Positions 9,140-18,869 are shown, counted from the stretch's first letter. The stretch is 50,742 nucleotides of DNA from Bacteroidota bacterium (GCA_016707685.1 JADJHE010000031.1:1-50742); one strand, 5' to 3'. The notes: generated by a model not told the origin, from the sequence alone. Numbers and translations are program-made.

Positions 9140-10588
9140 CTAATTTGGGAATTGTTTAATAATTTGTTTAGCAACTATTTTACCCGAAATAATAGATGGC
9201 GGAACACCTGGTCCCGGAACCGTTAATTGTCCAGCATAAAATAGATTGTCTATTTTTTTATTCTTTAATGAAGGTTTGAATATGGCTGTTTGCTTAAGCG
9301 TATTCGCCAATCCATAAGCATTACCACCAAATGAGTTGTAATCTTTTTTGAAATCCGCAATTGCAAAACTCTTTTTTACAATTACATGTTGTTTGATTGA
9401 TTGTCCCGTTAAGTACTCCAATCGGTTCATCATGATGTCAAAGTATTTTTCGCGGATGGCTTCAGAATCTTCAATATCAACAGCAATCGGAATGAGTAAT
9501 ACAAATTTTCTTTCCAGCAGGAGCAACTGATGCATCTGTTTTAGAAGCACAAGTAGAGTAGAAGAGCGATTAGCCATTGTGGGCGGTCGTAAATTTCTTC
9601 GGCATGCAAATCAAAAGGAGCATCAAAGAATAAATTATGATGTTCCAACTTCTTCAATTTGTTTATCCAAGCCAATGTAGTACAGCGAGGCAGGAAGGCG
9701 CCATTTTTCTTGACTTCAACAACTTTCGAACAATGCGGTATTTTCCCTAATAAAATTTGTTCAATGTGATGATAGTCGGTACCAACCACAACCTCTGCCA
9801 CATAGGAAAGTTCCATTTGATACAACTCCTGTTGCAGTATTGTTGTTTATAATTATTTTTTTCAATTGCTTGATTTGTTTATTAACACTTTGTTGAGGAG
9901 AACATTCACTACTGCATCAACAATTTTCACCATTCCATTCCATAGGATGTCATGTTCCCAAACAACGCTCGGCATAATTCATCATGCTATACAATGCAGG
10001 TAATGTCATCGGTTTGAACTCTAAAATATAACTGAAATTGAGTAGCTGAACCAGTTGTGTGTTTTGAAATTTGCTTTTGATGATTTACTGATGGATTAAA
10101 CAAAATCCATGCGAAGTGCTGCATTCAGGATCGAAATCCCATGAATTGCAAGTATCGAAAGATTCCCGATTGAACAAAGCTTTCATGCTTACATTGTACT
10201 TGTATTCAAAACAGACAAAAATTTTTTAGTTTAACACTACTCCTAGTTCATGTTTTTCGAATAATTGCAGAATTCATTTAGGCTGGCAGGAATGCGAAAC
10301 ACATCATTCTCATATAAACACTTATAGGATGATCCAATCGAACTAAATCGTATTTGTTGCTTTACAGTTGTATCAAAGTCTTCTAAAATAGTTTTCAAAT
10401 ACATCTGGCATCCAGTACCAACGGTCACATGTCGAAAGCAAATCCACTCCATTCCTAGCTTTCGAGCCCTGCCACCAACTTTTGTCTTTTCGAATAAAGA
10501 ATCTTGATAGGCCGTTTTTTAGTCAAATAACTTGTTGCAGATAAGCCTGCAAATCCACCACCGATGACAATCGCTTTTGTTTTTTCAT
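9140..10588 (-). CDS. crtI: phytoene desaturase (CrtI), frame broken many times
   Basis: Repaired length about 485 residues. The N-terminal FAD-binding motif reads AIVIGGGFAGLSATSYL (10588 downward, after one indel), and the C-terminal signature reads NLFYAGQLTVPGPGVPPSIISGKIVAKQII, the family's GxxxxPGxGxP flavin-end motif. The enzyme introduces the double bonds of lycopene from phytoene. More than ten indels scatter it across frames, the worst density in the window. It lies between rpe (1-base gap) and crtB. Confidence 0.9.
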
Positions 10589-10589
10589 C

Positions 10590-11263
10590 CTAATAGAAAC
10601 ACGGTAAACTTATTTTTGTTTCACGCTTTAACTCTTTTAAGTCAGCAATTGTTCTGTGTTGATTGGACGAGGAGAATACAGTATTGCCAGCAACAGAATA
10701 CCGTTTGCACCAGCCTCAAGTAATTTTTATGTTGGAAACCAAACCTCCATCAATTTCCGATTAAAGCGTTTGATTTTTTTAGTACGGATCATTTCTCAAG
10801 ATCGCGTATTTTGTAGTTGGTATTTTCAATGAATTTGTCCACCAAAACCAGGATTTACACTCATCACAATAAACTAAATCAATATTTCAGCAATAACATC
10901 CAAAAAGATTAATGATGTATGAGAATTGATAGTAACACCTGCTTTCATTCCTAATGCTTTATGCCTTGTATTAGTTCAGGAAGATGTGTATGCCTCAATA
11001 TGAACCGTTAACACATCAGCCCAGCATCTTTGAATGCTTGCAAGTATCTTTATCAGGATCCATAATCATCAAATGTACATCCAAGTGTGGTTTGCTGTTT
11101 TTTATTGCTTTATAACAGAAATCCAAATGAACATTTGAACAAACATTCCATCCATAAGGTCCAATATGAAACCAGTCTGCTTATTTTTATTAATCATTTC
11201 AACATCGCGTTGAATAATAGCAAAATCGCCTGGATAAAATTGAGGTGCAACTAAGGGGTTCAT
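10590..11263 (-). CDS. rpe: ribulose-phosphate 3-epimerase, frame broken
   Basis: Repaired length about 220 residues. It starts MNPLVAPQFYPGDFA (family: LVAPSLLSADFA) and continues QRDVEMIN, DWFHIDLMDGMFVPN-like, and further on LKKSQTLDVHLMI-like and SVNPGFGG-like pieces on alternating frames (11250 down to 10650). It interconverts ribulose 5-phosphate and xylulose 5-phosphate in the pentose phosphate pathway. It sits directly before crtI and 94 bases after the second sigma-factor gene, with a hairpin terminator in the gap, so it probably begins the carotenoid operon. Confidence 0.82.
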
Positions 11264-11305
11264 AGAGAAATGATTAGAATGAATGGTTGCGAAGGTAGAA
11301 AAAGC

Positions 11306-11327
11306 GTGGAAAAAGGTTTTTTTCCAC
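11306..11327 (-). terminator. Terminator between rpoD copy 2 and rpe
   Basis: Inverted repeat GTGGAAAAA (11306-11314) / TTTTTCCAC (11319-11327) with a four-base loop, followed on the minus strand by GCTTTTTC. It lies 31 bases past the sigma-factor stop codon and would separate it from the carotenoid operon. Confidence 0.6.
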
Positions 11328-11357
11328 AGCTTAAAATTTTAATTACAAACAGCAGTA

Positions 11358-12219
11358 TTAACTCAAATAGGCTTTTGTAAGAATTTTGCTTGAAGTATGT
11401 TTTAATCTGCGAATGGCTTTTTCTTTAATTTGAGCGAACACGTTCACGTGTTAAGTCAAATTTTTCACCATTTCTTCCAAGGTCATGGTGTCATCACCTA
11501 AACCAAAGTACAAACGAACAACATCTGCTACCATGAGAAGTAAGGTTTAATGCACTTTCGATTTCTGCGTAAATGATTCATGTAATAATCCATTTTCAGG
11601 ACTTGGACTATCATCACTTTCCATTACATCGTACATGCTACCTGCATTGTCATCACCTGCAGCCAATGGTGCGTCCATGGATACATGGCGACCTGTGTTT
11701 TTCATTGATTCTTTACATCCGATTCGAAATGTCCAGCATCTGAGCGATTTCGTCCGCACTAGGCTCACGCTCAAATTCTTGTTCTAATTTGGAGAATGTT
11801 TTATTGATTTTATTGATAGAACCAATTTTGTTCAAAGGCAAACGAACGATACGAGATTGTTCAGCCAAAGCTTGCAAAATCGATTGACGAATCCACCAAA
11901 CGGCATATGAAATGAATTTAAAACCACGTGTTTCATCAAAACGTTGAGCCTGCTTTGATAAGTCCTAAATTTCCTTCATTAATCAAATCGGGCAAACTTA
12001 ATCCTTGATTTTGGTATTGTTTCGAAACGGAAACAACGAAACGTAAATTTGCTTTTGTTAGTTTTCCAAGCGCTAATTGATCTCCTGCCGAATCTTATGA
12101 GCTAATTCAACTTCTTCATCTGCTGTAATTAAATCAACCTTACCAATTTCCTGTAAATATTTATCTAATGATGCAGTTTCTCTGTTGGTAACTTGTTTCG
12201 ATATTTTTAGCTGTCTCAT
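11358..12219 (-). CDS. RNA polymerase primary-type sigma factor, copy 2, frame broken
   Basis: The same repaired length as copy 1 (about 287 codons). It starts MRQLKISKQVTNRET, continues SLDKYLQEIGKVDLI, and retains the region 2 pieces QYQNQGLSLPDLINEGNLGLI and FKFISYAVWWIRQSILQALAEQSRIVRLPLN. It differs from copy 1 around region 3 (GDDNAGSMYDVMESDDSPSPENG against NGEENSLLDVLVNHDSPRADNG) and at the C-terminus (LRRLKHTSSKILTKAYLS). Several indels break it (near 11950, 12090, 11720, 11560 and 11440). Two different genes are present rather than one assembled twice, because substitutions run throughout. In related genomes a primary sigma gene often precedes rpe, so this may be the ancestral copy. 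Confidence 0.9.
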
Positions 12220-12493
12220 AAAAGGTATATATAATTGAACTTATTTTCTTAGAACCAATGACTATACGATAATGTTTCCTAAAAGTTTCAACTAAAAGTA
12301 CATTTTTTTTTTTTTTTTTTCGACAAAGAACTATTTTTTAACGATAGAGGCTATGTTCTTATAAGCCATTTATAATCAATGTTTCCAGAATTTTTTAATT
12401 TGTGGTATGATATTTTGACAATTGTTAATATCTAAAAACCTGTTTTAGCATAAATTATTGCCTACATTTGTTCGTAGATTAAAAAATGACAAT
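12220..12493. other. Divergent intergenic region with an 18-base T run
   Basis: This 274-base gap separates the divergent sigma-factor and TPR genes. It holds an uninterrupted run of 18 T at 12303-12320 and a -7 box for the plus-strand gene at 12463. No RNA gene or other reading frame was seen. Confidence 0.6.
12463..12470 (+). promoter_or_regulatory. -7 promoter box for the TPR protein gene
   Basis: TACATTTG fits TAnnTTTG and ends 23 bases before the start codon. No convincing -33 TTG was found at the usual spacing. Confidence 0.5.
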
Positions 12494-13550
12494 ATGAAAA
12501 GACTAGTACTACTAATTGCAATTTTGAGCTGTTCTACATTGATTATGCTCAAAGTTTACCCGATTTAATAAAAGGAAATGCAAAAGCTTGCTGCGCAATG
12601 TTGCAGGTGCAGAGCAAGATTTTTCCAATGCAATAAAAGTTAATGAGCCAGTAGTTACAGCATATTTAGACAAAATGAAGAAATATGCAACTATGAACGA
12701 ATTTCAAAAATCGACATCGGATATGCCTGATGGCTTTGTATATAATCATGATTTAGCCTCGCTACTTTGGAAGAGGTTTAGCTTACGCAGGTTTTGGGCA
12801 AAAACGATGAGCCTTTTCTGACTACGAAAAAAGCAATTAGCATCGATCCTAAATACTCCGGATGCATTGAGCCAAAGAGGAGTGATGAATATTTGCAAAA
12901 AGAATCAAAGATAAAGGCTGTTTGGATTTTGAAAAGCAGGTACAGCAGGAAGTGCAAAAGCAAAAGAGTTGTTCGATAAAAAAATGCGTGTTTCCCGGAT
13001 ATCGCACAAGCATTTTATAACTGCAGGTGATAGCAAATTTGATTCAAAGGATTATGCTGGAGCATTAGCAGATTATACTTCTGCTGTTCAATTGAATAAA
13101 GATTCATTCGATGCATTTTTAAAGAGAGGAAAATGCAATGTTCAATTGAAAAAGTATGCAAAAGCAATTTCTGATTATGATAAAGCACTGAAAATCAAAC
13201 AAGATACTGTTCAAGTGTTGTATTTGAGAGGATTGGCGTATAATGCTTCGGAGAATTTTGTACTTGCATTTAATGATTTTAGTTGTGTTATTCGCATCGA
13301 GCCGAATAATTACGATTCGTATATGAATAGAGAATGCTTGCGAAGGGATGCAAAATTCCGTTCCGCTATTTATGATTATTCGGAATGCGTTCGAATTAAA
13401 CCTGAAGATGGAATGGCATATTATAAAAGAGGCTTAATTAGTCAGGATTCAAAAGACACCATCTTGTAAAGACTTTAAAAGCAGCAGCATTAGGATTGGA
13501 TGATGCGAAACAATTGGCTGAAGGCTGCAATGCACCACCAGCCCTCCTAA
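12494..13550 (+). CDS. secreted tetratricopeptide repeat protein, frame broken
   Basis: The start MKRLVLLIAILSCSTLIYAQ (one indel near 12535) is a signal peptide. The readable parts are TPR units: AEQDFSNAIKVNEPVVTAYL, KDEAFSDYEKAISIDPKYSD, KDYAGALADYTSAVQLNKDS, YAKAISDYDKALKIKQDT, FVLAFNDFSCVIRIEPNNYD and FRSAIYDYSECVRIKPEDG. The pattern of Gly/Ala, Tyr and Pro at the right places gives at least six repeats, so a periplasmic or outer-membrane scaffold is likely. Four or more indels break the frame. The end is uncertain: after ALGLDDAKQLAEGC the stop may be at 13550 or later. Confidence 0.8.
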
Positions 13551-13631
13551 ATGTTTTAAAACCTTTATTGGGGATTTTTTATTTTCATTCTGCAGAGTTT
13601 ATCTGTAACTTTGAATCGTAATAATTGACGT

Positions 13632-14665
13632 ATGTATAAGGTATTTATAAACCAATATTCTTTTTGTTTCAACCCGAAACATTCATCACATTGTATTTTA
13701 AAACAATCAAGTATTTTTTGCGCTATTCCAGGTAATTTTTCATCCATTATTAAGTCGGTTTACTTGTAAACGACAAACGACTAGAACGTAAATTGTTTGG
13801 ATTAACATTTCCTAATCCTGTAGGTTTAGCAGCTGGTTTTGATAAGGATGCAAAGCTGTATGATGAATTAGGATATTATGGTTTTGGTTTTATTGAAATT
13901 GGAACACTAACTCCAAAAGCGCAACCGGGAAACGAGAAGCCCTGAATGTCTCGTTTGCCTGAAGATGAAGCATTGATTAACCGAATGGGATTTAACAATG
14001 GTGGAGTGGATGAAGCCGTTATTCGATTGAAAAATAGAAAATCGAATGTGATAATAGGTGGTAATATTGAAAAATAAAGTTACAGCCAATGAAGATGCCG
14101 TTTCTGATTATGAAAAAATGTTTTGAAGCCTTGTTTGATTATGTTGATTATTTTGTGGTGAATGTAAGTTCGCCAAATACTCCAAACCTAAGAGCTTGAG
14201 GATAAAGAGCCATTGACCCATTTATTAATGCGAGGAAAAGAGTTGAATAATCAAAAGAAAACTCCGAAGCCAATCTTATTAAAAATTGCTCCAGATTTAA
14301 CGAACGAACAATTAGATGATATTATTGGTATTGTATCTGAAACAAAAATTGATGGTGTTATTGCAACAAACACTACCATTTCGAGAGAAGGATTAAAAAC
14401 AGATGCGAGTCGCATTTCAGAAATCGGAGCAGGCGGTTTAAGTGGGAAACCACTTACCAAACGTTCAACTGAAGTTGTAAAATACTTGAGTGATAAATCA
14501 AACAAATCATTCCCAATAATTGCTGTGGGTGGTATTCATACGGGCGCTGATGCGATTGAAAAATTAAATGCAGGCGCTAGCTTAGTACAAATTTATACTG
14601 GTTTTATTTATGAAGGACCAGGAATTGTAAAAAGAATTAATAAAGAAATTTTAAGAACGATGTGA
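13632..14665 (+). CDS. pyrD: dihydroorotate dehydrogenase, quinone type (class 2), frame broken
   Basis: Repaired length about 345 residues. The N-terminal amphipathic membrane-binding extension (start MYK at 13632, then ILFLFQPETIHHI-like) marks class 2. Then come FPNPVGLAAGFDKDA (FMN site), EIGTLTPKAQPGNEKPR, NRMGFNNGG, VNVSSPNTP and, in one open frame, ILLKIAPDLTNEQL, GVIATNTTISR, GAGGLSGKPL and IIAVGGIHTGADAIEKLNAGASLVQIYTG. It oxidises dihydroorotate to orotate at the inner membrane. Indels lie near 13640, 13765, 14075, 14120 and 14195. HMG-CoA lyase usually follows it in relatives, which fits the remnant downstream. Confidence 0.92.
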
Positions 14666-14715
14666 CGTTAGAGGACTGAAGTCTGACGAAGAGAAATATT
14701 TTAGTATAAAAAATT

Positions 14716-15081
14716 ATGTCACAAGTATATAAATTTGAAAAGTTAGAGGTATGGCAGTTATCGCTTGAATTGTCTGATATTGTTTATGAATTAGACAAAT
14801 TGTTGCCAATTTCAGAACAATTTAATTTATCATCCCAAATAAAGCGGGCTGTAACTTCAATTTCCTTGAATATTGCAGAAGGCTCAACTAATTCATCAAA
14901 GTTGGAATTTGCAAAGTTTTTGAGAATTTCAATTAGGTCGTATCTCGAAGTTTATGCCTGTTATTTATTAATAAAAAGAAGAGGATTTGTTAGTCCTAAC
15001 TTGCCTATTTGTAATAGCTTTGAAGAATTAGGCTCGAAATTATTTGCCAAGCTTCAAGCGCTTTTAAAATCTATAAATTAA
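14716..15081 (+). CDS. four-helix-bundle protein (23S rRNA IVS / S23 family)
   Basis: 121 residues with an intact frame. FEKLEVWQLSLELSDIVYEL, ISEQFNLSSQIKRAVTSISL, NIAEGSTNSSKLEFAKFLRI and SYLEVYACYLLIKRRGF match the TIGR02436-type four-helix-bundle family, first seen in 23S rRNA intervening sequences and related to the Avd protein of diversity-generating retroelements. Its cellular role is unsettled. A tract of TCTGA/GACG-type words precedes it (14668-14690). Its stop codon is in the same frame as the downstream HMG-CoA lyase remnant, which it appears to have displaced. Confidence 0.9.
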   Translation: MSQVYKFEKLEVWQLSLELSDIVYELDKLLPISEQFNLSSQIKRAVTSISLNIAEGSTNSSKLEFAKFLRISIRSYLEVYACYLLIKRRGFVSPNLPICNSFEELGSKLFAKLQALLKSIN

Positions 15082-15866
15082 TTTTTTGCGGCTTACATCA
15101 ACTCTATTTTGAAATGCGGTTTTGATACGGTCGACTTTGGTAGTTTCGTTTCTCCTAAAGCAATTCCTCAGATGCGTGATACTGCTCAGTTGTTGGATCA
15201 ATTGGATTTGTCGGCTACTAAATCAAAGTTGCTTGCAATTATAGCAAATACTCGTGGAGCACAAGATGCTGTTGAGTTTGAAGAAATAACTTACTTAGGT
15301 TTTCCTTTCTCTATTTCAGAAACATTTCAGCAGCGCAATGCTAATTCATCCATTGCCGAATCGTTAACACGTGTTGAAGAAATTCAAGATTTGTGTCTTC
15401 GTAATAAAAAGAATTGGTAGTATACGTCTCTATGGCCTTTGGTAATCCTTATGGTGACGATTGGAGTGGTGATGTGGCGATTTCTTGGACCAAACGATTG
15501 GCAAAGATGGGCATTAAGATTATTGCGTTAAGTGATACAATAGGCGTTTCAAATCCAGAAAATATCACTAGCTTATTTTCTAAATTAATTCCTGAATTTC
15601 CAGGAGTAGAAATTGGTGCACATTTGCATACAACACCTGATACTTGGGAAGAAAAAGTACATGCTGCCTATACAAGTGGTTGTCGTAGATTTGATAGCGC
15701 TATCAAAGGATATGGTGGCTGTCCGATGGCAACAGATAAATTAACAGGTAATATGCCTACAGAAAATGTGTTATCGTATTTGAACAAAAATAAAATTACG
15801 TCAGGCATTGACGAACAAGCATTTGCAGAAGCTACACGAATGGCAGGTTTAACTTTTCCAATCTAA
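15082..15866 (+). CDS. hydroxymethylglutaryl-CoA lyase, lacking its N-terminus
   Basis: The frame starts directly after the four-helix-bundle stop with AAYINSILKCGFDTVDFGSF and continues VSPKAIPQMRDT, AIIANTRGAQDAVEFEE, FPFSISETFQ, GAHLHTTPDTWEEK (metal-binding His pair) and KGYGGCPMATDKLTGN (catalytic Cys region). It would cleave HMG-CoA to acetyl-CoA and acetoacetate in leucine breakdown. About 25 N-terminal residues are absent, including the PRD segment whose Arg and Asp bind substrate and metal in characterised lyases, so the product as drawn should be inactive. A further one-base frameshift lies near 15414. The only in-frame start is TTG at 15109. Confidence 0.85.
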
Positions 15867-15868
15867 AA

Positions 15869-16351
15869 ATGGGGTCCATAAAATTTCAAAAACTTGTCAA
15901 TAATGGGTTTTTATTCAGAACATTTCTTCTGAGTAAATTGCCAATGGCATTCATTGCAAGTGTAAGGGCAAAATCATTAAACGATTCAACAACAGTAATT
16001 ACTATTAAATATAAATGGCTGACTCAAAATCCGTTTCGCTCCATGTATTTTGCTTGCCAATCGATGGCAGCCGAAATGAGCACCGGTTTATTGGTAATGA
16101 ATCACACATATGATTCGAGTCCAGCAATCTCCATGTTGATTGTTAAAAATTCGGCAGTTTATACAAAAAAAGCGATTGGAAAAATTACATTCACTTGTTA
16201 TGATGGAAATCATATAGCACAACTAATCACTCAAACCAAAACTACTGGTGAAGGAATAACAACCGACCTAAAGGCGATAGGCGTTGATGAATCAGGTGAA
16301 ACCGTTGCCGAATTCATTTTTACATGGTCGTTGAAAGCTAAAAGTAAATAG
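15869..16351 (+). CDS. DUF4442 family protein (hotdog-fold thioesterase-like)
   Basis: 160 residues. The segments KYKWLTQNPFRSMYFACQSM and AAEMSTGLL are characteristic of the DUF4442 branch of the hotdog superfamily, which includes putative acyl-CoA thioesterases. The closing AEFIFTWSLKAK is the usual last strand. It is a soluble cytoplasmic protein with unknown substrate. It lies 2 bases after the HMG-CoA lyase remnant, so both were probably cotranscribed with pyrD. Confidence 0.82.
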   Translation: MGSIKFQKLVNNGFLFRTFLLSKLPMAFIASVRAKSLNDSTTVITIKYKWLTQNPFRSMYFACQSMAAEMSTGLLVMNHTYDSSPAISMLIVKNSAVYTKKAIGKITFTCYDGNHIAQLITQTKTTGEGITTDLKAIGVDESGETVAEFIFTWSLKAKSK

Positions 16352-16404
16352 TTTTTAACACTTTTTTGGTAAAAATTTAACAAACAATTAGCTATAAAAA
16401 TAAT

Positions 16405-16412
16405 TACCTTTG
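16405..16412 (+). promoter_or_regulatory. -7 promoter box for the fatty acid desaturase
   Basis: TACCTTTG, a full TAnnTTTG match, ends 26 bases before the ATG at 16439. An AT-rich stretch with TTAACA lies about 21 bases upstream in place of a clear -33 TTG. Confidence 0.55.
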
Positions 16413-16438
16413 TGGCATAATCAATTAATAAGCATACA

Positions 16439-17506
16439 ATGCAAAAAGTTAGTTTTAATAATAAAAACAGTGTGTTTTTTAATGCACTGAAAGAAAAAGT
16501 AGATACTTACTTCAAGTCAAACGATATCAAAGAAACCGGAAATTTTAAGCTCTATTTTAAAACAATCTTACTTTCAATTTCAGCTATAGGGATGTATGTT
16601 GTTTTAGTATTTTTCACCCCCCCTGTATGGGCATCTTTATTATTATGTGCTTTATTGGGATTAAATTTTGCAGCTATTGGCTTTAATACGATGCACGATG
16701 GTGCTCACGGAAGCTTTTCTACAAAATCATGGGTAAACGATTTAATGGGTTATTCATTGAATGCAATGGGTGGAAGTGTTTATTTATGGAAATACAAGCA
16801 CAATGTGAATCACCATTCATTTACAAATATTGAAGGGATGGATGACGATATTGATATCAAACCATTTATTCGTGTTCATGCTGATCAAAAGAAATTTTGG
16901 TACCACCGTTTTCAACATATTTACTGGGTTGGTTTATATGGTTTAACTTATTTATTATGGATTTTTGTTCAAGATTTCCAAAAGTATTTTACTGGTAAAA
17001 TCGGTGATTTACCTTTCCGTAAAATGGATTTGAAAGAACATATCATATTTTGGATTACAAAAATCGGATACATTGCTGCATTCATTGTATTGCCTATCTT
17101 CCAAGTAGGAGTTGTTGAAACAATTGTAGGATATTTAGTAGCCTCTTTAATTTGTGGCTTTGTTATCGCTGTTGTGTTTCAATTAGCACATGTTGTTAAA
17201 GAAGCGGCTTTTGAAGTACCAACTTCTGATAATCACAAAGTAGAAGCAGAGTGGGCTGTGCACCAAATTCAAACAACAGCTGATTTTGCAACAAAAAGCA
17301 AAATTGTATCTTGGTTTACTGGAGGATTGAACTTTCAAGTAGAACATCATTTGTTTCCACGAATTAGTCATGTTCATTATCCAAAAATCAATCAGCTTGT
17401 AAAGGAAACATGTGCTCAGTTTGGAATCAATTATATTGAATTTCCTACTGTAATGGCTGCTGTAAAATCACATATAGTACATTTAAAAGAAGTAGGACGA
17501 GTATAA
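16439..17506 (+). CDS. acyl-CoA (front-end type) fatty acid desaturase
   Basis: 355 residues, intact. The three histidine boxes of membrane desaturases are visible: HDGAH (86-90), HNVNHH (121-126) and QVEHH (about 300), the Gln in the third box being the mark of front-end and linoleoyl-CoA desaturases. Two pairs of membrane helices lie between them. There is no fused cytochrome b5 domain, so an external electron donor is needed. It would place double bonds in membrane acyl chains, probably in response to temperature. It has its own promoter and is followed by a strong terminator. Confidence 0.93.
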   Translation: MQKVSFNNKNSVFFNALKEKVDTYFKSNDIKETGNFKLYFKTILLSISAIGMYVVLVFFTPPVWASLLLCALLGLNFAAIGFNTMHDGAHGSFSTKSWVNDLMGYSLNAMGGSVYLWKYKHNVNHHSFTNIEGMDDDIDIKPFIRVHADQKKFWYHRFQHIYWVGLYGLTYLLWIFVQDFQKYFTGKIGDLPFRKMDLKEHIIFWITKIGYIAAFIVLPIFQVGVVETIVGYLVASLICGFVIAVVFQLAHVVKEAAFEVPTSDNHKVEAEWAVHQIQTTADFATKSKIVSWFTGGLNFQVEHHLFPRISHVHYPKINQLVKETCAQFGINYIEFPTVMAAVKSHIVHLKEVGRV

Positions 17507-17530
17507 CGTAATTCTCTAAATAGACATCAT

Positions 17531-17561
17531 AAAAAAAGGAACTCAATGAGTTCCTTTTTTT
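17531..17561 (+). terminator. Terminator of the fatty acid desaturase gene
   Basis: Perfect 14-bp inverted repeat AAAAAAAGGAACTC / GAGTTCCTTTTTTT with a 3-base loop, 24 bases past the stop. Confidence 0.92.
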
Positions 17562-17598
17562 ATGAAAAAACAATACATTTAACACAAAAACCAGCACT

Positions 17599-18212
17599 AT
17601 GCCAGTCATAAAACCATTTAGAGCATTGCCTCCTATTAAACGCCACCGCGAATACAATTATGAATTTGCTGATTATGTGTGGTACAAAGGTTTATTTAAT
17701 GCTGATGAAGTAGCTGCTATTCGTAGTTTATGGAATGATGAACACTTTCAGGAAGCATCGGTAAATATGGCTGGAACAGAATTGTCGCGCGATGAACTGC
17801 GCAAATCAAAAATCATGTTCATTAAACCGGGTGCAAATGATTGGATTTATGATCGTTTAGCACAAGCATCTATTCAAGCAAATACGAATCGTTATAAATT
17901 CGATGTATTGGGTTTTCAAACCGAATTGCAATTAGCAAACTATAGTAACAATGATTTCTTTGAATGGCATATGGATTTTGGTGCTGGTGACATCTCTAAT
18001 CGCAAATTGAGTATTAGTGTTCAGTTATCGGATGAAGACGAGTACGAAGGAGGCGAATTGCAGTTTATGATTAATCAGAACATTATTACAGCTCCAAAAG
18101 AAAAGGAACTGCTATTATATTTCCATCTTTTGCATTGCATCGTGTATTGCCTGTTACAAAAGGTAATCGCATGTCGATTGTGGGTTGGATTGCTGGACCT
18201 CCTTATAAATAA
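17599..18212 (+). CDS. 2-oxoglutarate/Fe(II)-dependent oxygenase (PKHD/prolyl-hydroxylase type)
   Basis: 204 residues after adding one G in the run near 18105, which restores GTAIIFPSFALHRVLPVTKG and NRMSIVGWIAGPPYK. The Fe ligands are His124 and Asp126 (EWHMDFG) and the His of ALHRV; the Arg of NRMSIVGW would bind 2-oxoglutarate. YEGGELQF is the typical strand before the second half. It hydroxylates an unknown substrate. The first 14 residues, MPVIKPFRALPPIK, look like the start of a DUF1015 protein. It ends 10 bases inside the convergent yggS gene. Confidence 0.87.
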
Positions 18213-18869
18213 GTACGCTGACCGAAAATTGAACTTCCTACACGGACCATTGTAGAGCCTTCTTCAATGGCCATTTGGTAATCGGAGCTCATGCCCATAC
18301 TCAGGATGGAGAGCTCGAAGTTCGTTGTTGAATGACTTTTTACAGCATCAAAAAATATTTTTAATGATTTGAATTCACTTCGAATTTGAGTAGTATCGTC
18401 TGTATTTGTTGCCATTCCCATCAATCCAACAATCTTTATGTTGTTGAGTTGTTTAAATTCAGTGGAGTCGATTAATTGTTTGGCTTGAAAAGGATAATCC
18501 AAATTTGGTGTCCGCATTTGCAATGTAAATTTGTAGCAAACAGCTAATGATTCGATTGTTTTTAGCCGCTTGTTTGTTTATTTCCTGAAGTAGTTTGATG
18601 CTATCAACAGAGTGAATTAAAGCTACAAATGGAGCAATGTATTTTACTTTATTGGATTGTAAGTGTCCAATCAAATGCCATTCAATATCTTTAGGTAATG
18701 CTTCGTATTTATCACAAAGCTCTTGTACTTTATTTTCTCCAAATTGTTTATGTCCGGCAGTATACACTTCCATTAGTTTTTCAACTGGATGTGTTTTTGT
18801 AACAGCAATGAGTGTTACCTGTGCAGGAATTGTTGATTTAATAAAAGCAAGATTTTGTGCAATGCTCAT
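18203..18869 (-). CDS. YggS/PLPBP family pyridoxal-phosphate homeostasis protein
   Basis: About 222 residues after one frameshift between 18520 and 18550. The PLP-binding Lys25 lies in LIAVTKTHPVE. FGENKVQEL, IEWHLIGHLQSNKVKYI, IHSVDS, GLMGMAT, LSMGMSSDYQMAI and VRVGSSIFG are the family signatures. Members buffer pyridoxal phosphate in the cytoplasm and have no known catalytic activity. Its ATG overlaps the stop of the DUF1015 gene (TAATG), so it is the last gene of the serA operon. Confidence 0.92.

Noticed and set aside
10243..10452. Separate small genes in 9.1-10.6 kb
   Set aside because: They are fragments of crtI in shifted frames; the motif order follows one phytoene desaturase.
12303..12320. 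18-base T run as a terminator or phase-variation tract
   Set aside because: No stem precedes it and it is not in a coding or clear promoter position; its length is also unreliable in error-prone sequence.
376..15866. Frameshifts as programmed -1/+1 recoding or a run of pseudogenes
   Set aside because: They are scattered in unrelated genes without slippery heptamers and include essential ribosomal and polymerase genes, which fits sequence error.
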